DNA of 64,000 nucleotides from Pseudomonas sp. Irchel 3E20 (GCF_900187645.1 NZ_FYEE01000014.1:40588-104587); one strand, 5' to 3'. Shown: positions 52,769 to 60,956, counted from the stretch's first letter. The notes: generated from the sequence alone by a model not told the origin. A program made the numbers and translations.

Positions 52769-53416
52769 TTACGGCGCCAAGCGGTTACGTACCCACACGC
52801 CGTCGTGCAAGCGATAGTCGAGGCGGTCGTGTAAACGGTCGGGGCGGCCTTGCCAGAATTCCAGGCGCTGCGGGTGCAGGCAGTAGCCACCCCAATGCGG
52901 CGGCCGTGGCGGCTCTTGGCTGGCGAAGCGCTCGCGAGTATCGACCATGCGCAACTCCAGTTCTTCGCGGCTGGCCAGGGCCTGGCTCTGGGGCGAGGCC
53001 CAGGCACCGAGGCGGCTGGCCAGGGGGCGCGAAGCGAAGTAGTCGTCGCTGTCCTGGGGGTCGAGTTGGGTCACGCGGCCCTCGATCCGTACCTGGCGCT
53101 CCAGCCCCGGCCAGAAGAAGGTCATGGCGGCATAGGGGTTGCCCGCCAGTTCCTCGCCCTTGTCGCTCAGATAGTGGGTGTAAAAAATGAAGCCTTCTTC
53201 GCTCAGGCCCTTGAGCAGCAGGATCCGGCAATGGGGCCGGCCCTGGCTGTCGACGGTGGCCAGGGCCATGCTGTTGGCCTCGAACGGCGCGTTCTCGGTT
53301 TCGCTGGCCTGGGCGATCCATTCGTGGAACAGGGCCTGGGGGTCATCACAGGTGAGGTCGTCAGGCAGGCCGGCGCGGGTGTAGTTGCGGCGCATTTGCG
53401 CCAGGGACAGGGTCAT
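52769..53416 (-). CDS. pdxH: Pyridoxamine 5'-phosphate oxidase
   Basis: 215 residues from the ATG at 53416. FMN/PLP-binding motifs RILLLKG, FIFYTHYLSDKG and the family end EFWQGRPDRLHDR. It makes pyridoxal 5'-phosphate, using oxygen. A housekeeping gene between denitrification genes with no obvious link to them. Confidence 0.96.
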   Translation of the reverse strand: MTLSLAQMRRNYTRAGLPDDLTCDDPQALFHEWIAQASETENAPFEANSMALATVDSQGRPHCRILLLKGLSEEGFIFYTHYLSDKGEELAGNPYAAMTFFWPGLERQVRIEGRVTQLDPQDSDDYFASRPLASRLGAWASPQSQALASREELELRMVDTRERFASQEPPRPPHWGGYCLHPQRLEFWQGRPDRLHDRLDYRLHDGVWVRNRLAP

Positions 53417-53503
53417 GGCGGAGCTCTCCAAAAAGTTCTGCGCAGTGTGCGAGGCCGCGCCACGCAGAACCTTGACCACCATCAACACTGTGCCGCGCGC
53501 GCC

Positions 53504-55033
53504 TTACTTGAGGCGCAGGCGCCGGGCCAGTTTGTGCAGGTTGCTGGGGTCGATGTGCAGCAGGCGCGCCGCGCTGGCCCAGTTGTCGCGGCACAGGCTC
53601 AGGGCCTGGAGGATTTTCTCGCGCTGGCAGGCGTCCACTGCCTCGGCCATGGGCTGGAACGGCTGCTGCGGGGTCACAGCCATCAGCGGCGCGGGGGCCG
53701 GCTCGCCACGGCCGTTATCCAGGTCGAGGGCGCCGGCCTCCAGGGTAATGATCTGGCTGCGGCTGTTGCCCCGGCTCAGTTGCTTGAGCGCCGCGCGGCT
53801 GATGACGTGCTCCAGTTCGCGCACGTTGCCCGGCCAGGCGTAATCCAACAATGCCCGCTCCGCCGCGGGCGCCAGGCGCAAACCGCGCAGGCCCAGGCGC
53901 GTGCGGTTGAGTTCAAGAAAATGCCCGGCCAGCAGCAGCACATCGTTGCCCCGTTCGCGCAGCGGCGGGATCGGCACCGGGTACACCGAGAGGCGGTGGT
54001 ACAGGTCGGCGCGAAACAGGCCATCGCGGATGCTGTCAGGCAGGTGGCGGTTGGTGGCGGCGATGATGCGCACGTCCACATGCAGCGGTTTGTCCGCCCC
54101 CAGGCGCTGGATCTCGCCGTTTTGCAGGGTACGCAGTAGCTTGGCCTGCACGCTCAAGGGCAGCTCGCCGACTTCATCGAGAAACAGCGTGCCGCCATTG
54201 GCCGCGTCGAAACGCCCGGCGCGGTCGCTGCTGGCCCCGGAGAACGCGCCTTTGACGTGGCCGAACAACTCGCTCTCGGCCAGGGACTCGGGCAGCGCCG
54301 CGCAATTGACCTGCACCAACGGCTTGTGGCTGCGCCGCGACAGGCGATGCAGGCGCCGCGCAAACAGCTCCTTGCCCACGCCGGTTTCCCCCAGCAACAG
54401 CACCGGCAATTCGGAGTCGGCGAGCACGTCCAGTTCATTGAGCAATTGGTGCAGCACTTCACTCTGGCCGAGGATCTCGCCCTCCTCCCGCGGCGCACGC
54501 ACGTCCACCAGGTCACTGCGCGACAGGCGCAGGCTGCGGTTTTCCTGCTCCAGGCGCGTGACCCGCACGGCGGCTTCGATCAGCAGGGTGCAGCGCTTGA
54601 GCTCGTCCCGCGCGCGGGCATCGAAGGTGCCGGCGTGCAACGCATCCAGGGTGATGGCGCCCCACGCGCGGCCCTCCACGTACAGGCTCACGCCCATGCA
54701 GTCGTGTACCGGCAGGGATTCGCCGACATGGTTGTCCAGCAGGCCGTCGTAAGGGTCCGGCAAGCGGCTGTCGGGCTCGAACCAGGTGGGCGCGCGCGAG
54801 GCCATGATCGCGGCCAGGCGCGGGTGCTGGGCGATCACAAAACGCCGGCCGAGGGCTTCGTGCACCAGGCCCACGGTGGCCACCGGGCGCAGGCTGTCGT
54901 CGTCCAGGCGCAACAGGCCGACGGCGCCGCTGTGGAAGTATTCGCGCAGGGTCTGCACCAGACGCTGCAACCGCACGGCATTGGGCAGCTCGACGATCAG
55001 GTCGGCCACCAGGCTTTCACGCAGCATGGTCAT
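53504..55033 (-). CDS. norR: NO-responsive sigma54 activator (NorR/FhpR type)
   Basis: 509 residues from the ATG at 55033 (GAAGG five bases upstream). A GAF domain (about 15-165) that in NorR holds a mononuclear iron sensing NO; an AAA+ domain with GETGVGKE; and a Fis-type DNA-binding domain (NWASAARLLHIDPSNLHKLA). The sigma54-contact loop reads GAFSGA instead of the usual GAFTGA. It is divergent from ytfE, and three GGT-N7-ACC sites lie between them, one over the norR start, suggesting autoregulation. Confidence 0.92.
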   Translation of the reverse strand: MTMLRESLVADLIVELPNAVRLQRLVQTLREYFHSGAVGLLRLDDDSLRPVATVGLVHEALGRRFVIAQHPRLAAIMASRAPTWFEPDSRLPDPYDGLLDNHVGESLPVHDCMGVSLYVEGRAWGAITLDALHAGTFDARARDELKRCTLLIEAAVRVTRLEQENRSLRLSRSDLVDVRAPREEGEILGQSEVLHQLLNELDVLADSELPVLLLGETGVGKELFARRLHRLSRRSHKPLVQVNCAALPESLAESELFGHVKGAFSGASSDRAGRFDAANGGTLFLDEVGELPLSVQAKLLRTLQNGEIQRLGADKPLHVDVRIIAATNRHLPDSIRDGLFRADLYHRLSVYPVPIPPLRERGNDVLLLAGHFLELNRTRLGLRGLRLAPAAERALLDYAWPGNVRELEHVISRAALKQLSRGNSRSQIITLEAGALDLDNGRGEPAPAPLMAVTPQQPFQPMAEAVDACQREKILQALSLCRDNWASAARLLHIDPSNLHKLARRLRLK

Positions 55034-55085
55034 CATTACCTTCAAAGGGTGGCAACTACCCTGTCACTCCAGGGTAGAAATCACC
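55028..55085 (+). promoter_or_regulatory. Three NorR sites upstream of ytfE
   Basis: GGT-CATCATT-ACC (55028-55040), GGT-GGCAACT-ACC (55048-55060) and GGT-AGAAATC-ACC (55073-55085). Start-to-start spacings are 20 and 25 bp. All match the NorR consensus GGT-N7-ACC. The first overlaps the norR start region. Confidence 0.9.
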
Positions 55086-55125
55086 ACCACAAAAAATTAA
55101 TTGTTCGTTTTCAATCATTTAGATC

Positions 55126-55141
55126 TGGCACAACGCCTGCA
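55126..55141 (+). promoter_or_regulatory. Sigma54 promoter of ytfE
   Basis: TGGCACAACGCCTGCA: TGGCAC-N5-CTGCA, one mismatch in the -12. It begins 53 bp after the start of the last NorR site and would initiate about 25 bases before the ytfE start codon. The intervening AT-rich stretch suits IHF. Confidence 0.85.
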
Positions 55142-55180
55142 ACGGCCTTCAGGAATCCGTGAACCGCAAAAGGAATCCCG

Positions 55181-55855
55181 ATGAGCCTTTCCCTGCTGGA
55201 CCAAAGCCTGGGCCAATTGGCCTGTGACATTCCCGGCGCCACACGCGCCTTCCATACCTTCCACTTGGACTTCTGCTGCGGTGGCCGCACAAGCCTGCGC
55301 GAAGCGGCCCTGGGCAAAGGCCTGGACCCACTGCAAGTAGCCGAAACGCTGCTGGCCCTCAAGGCCCGCGGCGACGCTGGGCACGACTGGCGCAATGAAC
55401 CGCAGACGCGGTTGATCGAGCACCTGCTCAGCCGCTACCACGCCCGCCACCGCGAACAACTACCGGAGCTGATCCGCCTGGCCAGCCGCGTCGAGCAGGT
55501 CCACGGCGCGCGCGACAACTGCCCCAACGGCCTGGCTGACCTGCTGCGCGATATCCAACAAGAGCTGGAAAGCCACATGCGCAAGGAAGAGCAGATCCTG
55601 TTCCCCCTGTTGCAACAGGGCCTGGGCCCGCAAGCGGCGCCACCGATCCAGGTGATGCGTTGGGAGCACGACCAGCATGGCGAGGCCCTGGAGCGGATGC
55701 TGGCCCTGACCGACCAGATCACCCCACCCGCCAACGCCTGCAACACCTGGCGCGCGCTGTACCGTGGCTTGGAAGAGTTTCGTGATGACCTGATGCAGCA
55801 CATCCACCTGGAGAACAATGTGTTGTTTGTGCAGGCGCTCGATCCGCAAGCTTGA
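55181..55855 (+). CDS. ytfE: Di-iron repair-of-iron-centres (RIC) protein
   Basis: 224 residues. N-terminal ScdA-type domain with the paired cysteines in FHLDFCCGG, then a hemerythrin-like four-helix bundle with His/Glu iron ligands (SRYHARHREQL, ESHMRKEEQILFPLL, RWEHDQHGE, HIHLENNVLF). RIC/DnrN proteins repair Fe-S clusters damaged by NO. AAAGGA precedes the ATG. Divergent NorR is the likely activator. Confidence 0.94.
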   Translation: MSLSLLDQSLGQLACDIPGATRAFHTFHLDFCCGGRTSLREAALGKGLDPLQVAETLLALKARGDAGHDWRNEPQTRLIEHLLSRYHARHREQLPELIRLASRVEQVHGARDNCPNGLADLLRDIQQELESHMRKEEQILFPLLQQGLGPQAAPPIQVMRWEHDQHGEALERMLALTDQITPPANACNTWRALYRGLEEFRDDLMQHIHLENNVLFVQALDPQA

Positions 55856-55912
55856 GGGCTGCGCTAACCCTTGTGGGGCTTGGCCCCGCAGGGGATCTCG
55901 CGCCCTGCCCAC

Positions 55913-56347
55913 TCACCAATAAAACATGCCCTTGGCCAACACCACGATCAACAGCATGTGCCCCAGGATGCTGTGGCGCACGCCGTCGGCGCGGGCCTGG
56001 GTGATGCGCCCGCGCTTGAGCCAGTAGGCCAGCAGCAGGTAGTGGCCGATGATGCTTAGCGCCAGGAAGATCTTGACCATCAGCAGCAGGCCAAAATGGC
56101 TGGCCAGGGGTTGGCTCAGCGCGCCCCAGTGATGCCACGCCAGGCCCGCCCCGGCGCCGTACAGCACCAGCACCACGCCATGCAGCACCTTGCGCGAACG
56201 CTGGGCGATGGCTTGGTCGGCGCTCAAGCGGGCCGACCAGGGCAGCGGGCGACGGGCGCTGAACCAAATCGCCACCTCAAAGAACAGGGTGCCAATAAAG
56301 GCAATGGCCGCCAGCAAATGGGCAATCAACAGCAAGGGGTAGATCAC
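55913..56347 (-). CDS. Four-helix membrane protein (CopD-like) after nnrS
   Basis: 144 residues, four hydrophobic helices, with His residues in IAHLLA, VLHGVV and GHYLL that could bind heme. It resembles small CopD/DUF2269-like membrane proteins often paired with nnrS. It is 25 bases downstream of nnrS and probably co-transcribed. Function unknown. Confidence 0.75.
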   Translation of the reverse strand: MIYPLLLIAHLLAAIAFIGTLFFEVAIWFSARRPLPWSARLSADQAIAQRSRKVLHGVVLVLYGAGAGLAWHHWGALSQPLASHFGLLLMVKIFLALSIIGHYLLLAYWLKRGRITQARADGVRHSILGHMLLIVVLAKGMFYW

Positions 56348-56372
56348 AGCGTTTCTCCGTCAAGGGGGCCCA

Positions 56373-57563
56373 TCAACCCGGGTGCCCGTCCACCCGTGCG
56401 CGCACCAGCATCGGCCCGTAGCGCCAGGCGTACAGGGCAAAGCCCAGGGTCCAGCACAGCGCCGCCAACCACAGGGCGCCCAAAGGCAACACCAACACCA
56501 GCAACACCCGGCACAGGCACGCCAGGTTGAGCAGGATGAACGCCAGGCTCATCCCCGCCGGCGGCTCCAGGGCGCGGCCGGTGTGGCCCAGGCTGACGCG
56601 GGCGAGCATCGCCAGAATCAACCCGCCCATGGCCCCGATGGTCAGCGCATGTACCGCCAGGCTGGGGTTGAGGGGCACACCCAAATGCCACAGCGCCATG
56701 CCCAGACAGGCCAGCGCCAGCCAGCCGTAGGCCAGGTGCAGCGACCACAGCAGCGGTACGCGCCACAGGCCGCGATCATGCCAACGCCCCAAACGAATGC
56801 TGTGGCCCACCGCCAATGCGCCGAACAGCAGGCCGATTGCCGGGTTGGCCGTCAACGCCGGGCCGCTGGCGTACAACAGCGCCACCAGGGCCGAACCGCC
56901 CAACAGCAGCCAGTCGAGCCACGGCCAGGGCGCCACGGCCGTGGCTCGGCCCAGGCCACGCTGGGTGAAAAAGGGAATCACCCGCCCGCCGATCAGGCCC
57001 ATCATCGCCGCCACCAGCCAGATCCCGGTGAGCACCGACTGGCGCTGCCAACCTTCATGGCCCTGGATCAAGCCCAGCAACGACAAGCCATCGGCGCCGG
57101 CCAGCAGGGCCAGCACCAGCACAATCGGGTAGTTGCGCGTCTGCCGCACCTTCCACAGGGTCACGCCCATCGCCCCGGCCACGGCCAGGGGGAAGGCCAG
57201 CTCCAACACGGCGAGCAGCGGCCAGGGGGCATTGGCCAGCCAGGCCAGGCGCGCCGCCAACCACAGCAGCGCCAGGGCCGCCAGGGGCTTGCCACTGAGG
57301 CCCGGGCGGCCGGTCCAGGTCTGCACCGCCGTGAGCAGGAACCCAGCGATGATCGCCAGGCCAAACCCGAACAACAATTCATGGCGATGCCACGCCAGCC
57401 AGCCGCCGGCCGGTTGCCATTGCCCAAGCTGGCCGGTGAACGCCAGCAGCCACAGGGGGATCGCCAGCAGCGCCAACAGGCTACCGGCCAGGAAAAACGG
57501 CCGGAAAGCCAGCCGCAACAACGGCACGATGGCCATGGCGGTACGACGGTCAAGCACTTGCAT
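56373..57563 (-). CDS. nnrS: Heme-copper membrane protein NnrS
   Basis: 396 residues, about 12 membrane helices. Conserved NnrS features: FRPFFLAGSLLA at the N-terminus, WHRHELLFGFG, GGRVIPFFTQRG and HALTIGAMGGL. It counters NO-derived iron-thiol stress in other bacteria. AAGGAG lies seven bases before the ATG. A variant ANR/Dnr box and a perfect inverted repeat lie upstream. Confidence 0.94.
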   Translation of the reverse strand: MQVLDRRTAMAIVPLLRLAFRPFFLAGSLLALLAIPLWLLAFTGQLGQWQPAGGWLAWHRHELLFGFGLAIIAGFLLTAVQTWTGRPGLSGKPLAALALLWLAARLAWLANAPWPLLAVLELAFPLAVAGAMGVTLWKVRQTRNYPIVLVLALLAGADGLSLLGLIQGHEGWQRQSVLTGIWLVAAMMGLIGGRVIPFFTQRGLGRATAVAPWPWLDWLLLGGSALVALLYASGPALTANPAIGLLFGALAVGHSIRLGRWHDRGLWRVPLLWSLHLAYGWLALACLGMALWHLGVPLNPSLAVHALTIGAMGGLILAMLARVSLGHTGRALEPPAGMSLAFILLNLACLCRVLLVLVLPLGALWLAALCWTLGFALYAWRYGPMLVRARVDGHPG

Positions 57564-57595
57564 CGTTGCACTCCTTAAACAGCCCGGGCCTCGCC

Positions 57596-57630
57596 GGGCA
57601 ATACCCCGGCGTCATCATCGGGTATTGCCC
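57596..57630 (-). promoter_or_regulatory. Perfect 11-bp inverted repeat upstream of nnrS
   Basis: GGGCAATACCC (57596-57606) and GGGTATTGCCC (57620-57630) with a 13-base spacer, between the nnrS start and its ANR/Dnr box. It could be an operator or an RNA hairpin. No known consensus is recognised. Confidence 0.65.
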
Positions 57631-57641
57631 ACGGCCCGCCC

Positions 57642-57655
57642 TTGTCATAGATCAA
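57642..57655 (-). promoter_or_regulatory. ANR/Dnr-like box of nnrS
   Basis: TTGTCATAGATCAA, one mismatch to TTGAT-N4-ATCAA. Class II spacing predicts a start near 57607, 44 bases before nnrS. The -10 is not clear. Confidence 0.65.
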
Positions 57656-57732
57656 GGCGGGTCATGGCGGTTGCGCTAGATTGCGCGCCCGGTCGGGGCT
57701 TGGGTTGCAACGAACATGCCGCCGGCAGTTCT

Positions 57733-57842
57733 TGTAGCGTGCGGGCTCGCCCGCACGGGGTGGCGCAGCCGCCCTAAAGTGGCGCTCACCCCACCGTACT
57801 GGCGGCTGCGCACCCGAGCGCGGGCAAGCCCGCCTGCCACAG
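57733..57842. repeat. REP pair between nnrS and dnr
   Basis: GTGCGGGCTCGCCCGCAC and GAGCGCGGGCAAGCCCGCCT are opposed palindromes around GGCGCAGCCGCC/GGCGGCTGCGC arms. The element separates the two divergent promoters. Confidence 0.75.
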
Positions 57843-57846
57843 AAAT

Positions 57847-57904
57847 GGTCATTAAAACCATTTAAGGGTCAATAAAACCCTAGTGCGCCAGGGTATTTAT
57901 GACC
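57847..57904 (+). promoter_or_regulatory. Three NorR sites upstream of the dnr operon
   Basis: GGT-CATTAAA-ACC (57847-57859), GGT-CAATAAA-ACC (57867-57879) and GGT-ATTTATG-ACC (57892-57904). Start-to-start spacings are again 20 and 25 bp, and flanks match the ytfE set (AGGGT...ACCCT at site 2, CCAGGGTA...ACCAC at site 3). Confidence 0.88.
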
Positions 57905-57945
57905 ACATCTTGGCCTGAGCCCGCACAGATCAAGGCCTGCGCCCC

Positions 57946-57960
57946 TGGCCCGGCTCTTGC
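57946..57960 (+). promoter_or_regulatory. Sigma54-type promoter of the small peptide-dnr-dnrP operon
   Basis: TGGCCCGGCTCTTGC: TGGC-C-C, N5, TTGC, one mismatch in the -24. It begins 54 bp after the start of the third NorR site, as in the ytfE promoter. Confidence 0.8.
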
Positions 57961-57996
57961 TCTGCACAGGTCACCTATTCATTGATGGAGCGCGCC

Positions 57997-58086
57997 ATGC
58001 AAAAAATCATTCCCCCGCTGACCTGGTTTGTGGTGCTCAGTTCAGTACTGGCCCTGGCCAGCAGCCTGTCCCTCGGGCTGCTCTGA
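57997..58086 (+). CDS. 29-residue single-helix membrane peptide
   Basis: Reads MQKIIPPLTWFVV then LSSVLALASSLSLGLL. Starts at ATG 57997 with GGAG six bases upstream and ends 29 bases before dnr. A short basic N-terminus precedes one 20-residue hydrophobic helix, so it is a predicted inner-membrane peptide. It is the first coding unit after the NorR-type promoter. No family recognised; it could be a regulator or small subunit of a membrane complex such as NorCB or NnrS, or a leader peptide. Confidence 0.6.
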   Translation: MQKIIPPLTWFVVLSSVLALASSLSLGLL

Positions 58087-58115
58087 CCCGCCCTTCACTT
58101 TCAGGATCAATCCCC

Positions 58116-58799
58116 ATGGTGCTACATCGTGTCCACCACCAGATTTTGCGCAGCCATCACCTGTTCGAGCCGTTGAACGAGGAGCAGCTCGACGAGTTGA
58201 TGAGCACCAGCCAGTTGCTCAGTGTCGACAAGGGTGAACCGCTGTTCCGCCAGGGCGAGCCGGCCGAGGCGTTTTACTTTGTGATCGCCGGTGCGGTGAA
58301 GATCTACCGCCTCACCCCCGACGGCCAGGAAAAGGTCTTCGAGGTGGTGGGCGACCGCCAGACCTTCGCCGAGGCCATGATGCTGATGGACACGCCCAAC
58401 TACGTGGCCTCGGCCGAAGCCGTGTGCCCGACCCAGTTGTACCGGGTATCCAACGCCACCTACATGCGTCTGCTGCAAAGCAACAGCCGCCTGACGTTCG
58501 CCCTGCTGGGCAAGTTGTGTGTGCGCCTGCACCAGCGGGTCAACGAGATCGAAACCCTGTCGCTGAAAAACGCCACCCACCGCGTGGTGCGCTACCTGCT
58601 GACCCAACTGATGCGCCTGCCCACCCCGGGCAACCGCTTCGAGCTACCGATGGCCAAGCAGTTGATCGCCGGGCACCTGTCGATCCAGCCCGAAACCTTC
58701 TCGCGGATCATCCGCCGGCTGATCGACGAAAACATCATCACCCAGGAAGGCCGGCAGATCAGCGTTCTCGATCGCCTGCGCCTGGAACAGTTCGAGTAA
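58116..58799 (+). CDS. dnr: NO-responsive regulator Dnr
   Basis: 227 residues, the same length as P. aeruginosa Dnr, from the ATG at 58116. Strong similarity throughout (SHHLFEPL, FRQGEPAEAFY, TFAEAMMLMDTPNYVA, LSLKNATHRVVRYLL, GHLSIQPETFSRI). It binds heme, senses NO and activates denitrification genes at TTGAT-N4-ATCAA boxes such as that of norC. It has no Cys cluster of the ANR type. Followed after 5 bases by dnrP. Confidence 0.96.
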   Translation: MVLHRVHHQILRSHHLFEPLNEEQLDELMSTSQLLSVDKGEPLFRQGEPAEAFYFVIAGAVKIYRLTPDGQEKVFEVVGDRQTFAEAMMLMDTPNYVASAEAVCPTQLYRVSNATYMRLLQSNSRLTFALLGKLCVRLHQRVNEIETLSLKNATHRVVRYLLTQLMRLPTPGNRFELPMAKQLIAGHLSIQPETFSRIIRRLIDENIITQEGRQISVLDRLRLEQFE

Positions 58800-58804
58800 C
58801 CCCC

Positions 58805-58996
58805 ATGCGCCGTTGCCTGTATTGCCAACACACCAACCCCGCCGCCGCCAGCGATTGCGACGAATGCGGCATGCCCCTGCCCGCCCGCGCCGAACAGGCC
58901 AGCGAAGACCGCCAGCGGCGCTTCATGTGGTTTTGCCTGGGCCTGACCCTGTTCTGCGTGAGCATGTTCTTCTGGTTGCCGCGCAGCATTTATTGA
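58805..58996 (+). CDS. dnrP: Small zinc-ribbon membrane protein DnrP
   Basis: 63 residues. A CxxC...CxxC zinc ribbon (CLYCQHTN, CDECGMP) followed by one hydrophobic helix (FMWFCLGLTLFCVSMFFWL). This is the DnrP layout found after dnr in pseudomonads; function unknown. Translationally close to dnr. Confidence 0.82.
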   Translation: MRRCLYCQHTNPAAASDCDECGMPLPARAEQASEDRQRRFMWFCLGLTLFCVSMFFWLPRSIY

Positions 58997-59114
58997 ACCT
59001 GCGGCTGCGCCAACAGCCAGTGAACCCAGTGTGGAGTTTTGGCTTACCCGGATCTCGTAAACCCGGAAATATCCCTGTGGGAGCGGTGTGCTCCCAGCTG
59101 CACACCGTCATCCC

Positions 59115-60956
59115 TCACGGTTGGGTCAGTTGCCGGTACAGCTGCACCAACCGCAGGGGCAGTTGTTCGGGTTGGTGGATCAGGGTGTAGCCATTGGCAC
59201 CGAACATGTACGGCAGGTAGTCGCCGGCCTTTTGGTCGATGGTGATGCAAAACGGCGTCAGCCCCAGGCGCCGCGCTTCAAGCACAGCCTGGCGGGTGTC
59301 TTCGACACCGTAGCGGCCTTCGTACAGATCCAGGTCGTTGGGCTTGCCATCAGTGAGCAACAACAGCAGTTTGCGCCGGCGCTTACGGCCCTTGAGCAGT
59401 TCGCTGGCCTGGCGAATCGCCGCGCCCATGCGTGTGTAGTAACCAGGCTTGAGGCCTTGGATACGGCCCCGGGTGTGGTCGTCGTAACGCTGGGTGAATG
59501 ACTTGAGTTGCTGCATGCGCACTTGCTGGCGACGCAGGGACGAGAAGCCGTACAGAGCGAAATCATCCCCCAGCACCGCCAGGGTTTCGCCGAACAGCAA
59601 CAGGCTGTCGCGCACCACATCGATGACCCGGTGCTGGTCATTGAGGTGGGCGTCGGTAGACATCGACAGGTCCGCCAACAGCAGGCAGGCCAGGTCGCGT
59701 TGGGTGTGGCGCTGCTCCAGGAACAAACCGCGCTCGGCGCACTGGCCGTGCTGGCGCTCCACGTGAAAATCCAGCCACGCCGGCAGGTCCAGCTCTGAAC
59801 CCTGGGGTTGTTGGCGCAGCCATTGGCGGTCGTTGCGCAGGTGCTCGAATTGGCGCCGCAAACGCTGCGCCGGGGCGTGCAGGCGGGGCGGCAAGGGCCG
59901 CGCTTCGTCGTCGCGGGGCAGGAGCATTTGCAGGTTGACGAAGCCCGGTTGCAGGCATTGGCGGCGGTAGTCCCACTCCGGCAACTTAATGCCCTCGCCC
60001 AGGGGAATGTCGTCCACATCGGCCGGTGGCAGATCCAGGTGCAGCTTCAAGCCGCCGCCCTTGCGCACGCGCTGGCGGGACAGGGTCAGCTCATCGAGGT
60101 CATCGGCGACTTTGCTGGCATCCGGGTCGTCGCTGTCGTCGGACCAGCGATCGAGGTCGACGTGCTCGGTCCAACTGAACAGGTTCTCCAGGCGCACCAC
60201 CAAAAAGCCGCCGTCACGACGGTTTTCGTCCACCCGGGTGGCGCGCTTGCGCCCGCTTTTCTGCTCGCCGGGGCGGGTGGCCAGGGTTTCTTCGGATTCA
60301 TCGTCCAGGTCGGCCGCCTGAGGGCTGCCCAGTTGCTGCGGCGGGTACAGCCACAGCGGCAGCGGCCAGGCCGCCCGTTCGCTACGCGGGAACTGCTCGA
60401 CACTGCCGGGCTCGCGCAGGGCCTGGCACAGGGCCCGTTCCAGGGCCGCTTCGCCGGGGCCCAGGGTGGCCGGGTCGGGGCGCAGCGCCAGATGGGCGTC
60501 CACCAGGCGCCGGTAGCGTGGCGCCATGGCCGGGTAGCGCTGCAACAGGTGACAGGTCCAGCGCTGGTTGTCGCGGCCCCAATGGCGCATCGGCCCGGCC
60601 TCGGCGGCCAACAGTGCGAGCCAACGGTACAGGTCCTGGTTGAGGGTGGCGTCGGGGAACACCGCCAGGCTCGCCGGCAGGCGCAGGCTGTTGTCGTCGC
60701 GCCAGGCCAGGGGCACGCTCTTGCAGGTGCCGGCGACCTGTTGCAGCAAGCTGCGGCGCAGCAGCAGGTCGCGCTCGCTGGCGGCCTCCACGCTCATGCC
60801 ACTGGCCCCGCCCGTGGCCCGGAACAGCAACGCCAGCGCACGCTGGCGCTCAAGCAATTCGACCCGCGCCTCGGGGAAGTCCGGGCTGGCACGGCGGGTG
60901 ATAAAGCGGTGCCAAACGCTACCGACCCACTCTTCCAGTTCAACGGTAAATGCCAT
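59115..60956 (-). CDS. norD: Nitric oxide reductase activation protein with VWA domain
   Basis: 613 residues. C-terminal von Willebrand A domain with MIDAS-like motif LLADLSMSTDAH (about residue 440) and LLLLTDGKPNDLD. The acidic middle (residues ~225-300) is typical. NorD is needed for active NorCB, often with the AAA+ ATPase NorQ, which is not present here. GAGGA lies upstream of the ATG at 60956. Confidence 0.95.
   Translation of the reverse strand: MAFTVELEEWVGSVWHRFITRRASPDFPEARVELLERQRALALLFRATGGASGMSVEAASERDLLLRRSLLQQVAGTCKSVPLAWRDDNSLRLPASLAVFPDATLNQDLYRWLALLAAEAGPMRHWGRDNQRWTCHLLQRYPAMAPRYRRLVDAHLALRPDPATLGPGEAALERALCQALREPGSVEQFPRSERAAWPLPLWLYPPQQLGSPQAADLDDESEETLATRPGEQKSGRKRATRVDENRRDGGFLVVRLENLFSWTEHVDLDRWSDDSDDPDASKVADDLDELTLSRQRVRKGGGLKLHLDLPPADVDDIPLGEGIKLPEWDYRRQCLQPGFVNLQMLLPRDDEARPLPPRLHAPAQRLRRQFEHLRNDRQWLRQQPQGSELDLPAWLDFHVERQHGQCAERGLFLEQRHTQRDLACLLLADLSMSTDAHLNDQHRVIDVVRDSLLLFGETLAVLGDDFALYGFSSLRRQQVRMQQLKSFTQRYDDHTRGRIQGLKPGYYTRMGAAIRQASELLKGRKRRRKLLLLLTDGKPNDLDLYEGRYGVEDTRQAVLEARRLGLTPFCITIDQKAGDYLPYMFGANGYTLIHQPEQLPLRLVQLYRQLTQP

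Noticed and set aside
57901..57945. ATCAA half-site upstream of dnr as an ANR box
   Set aside because: There is no matching TTGAY at the correct distance; the three NorR-type sites are far stronger.
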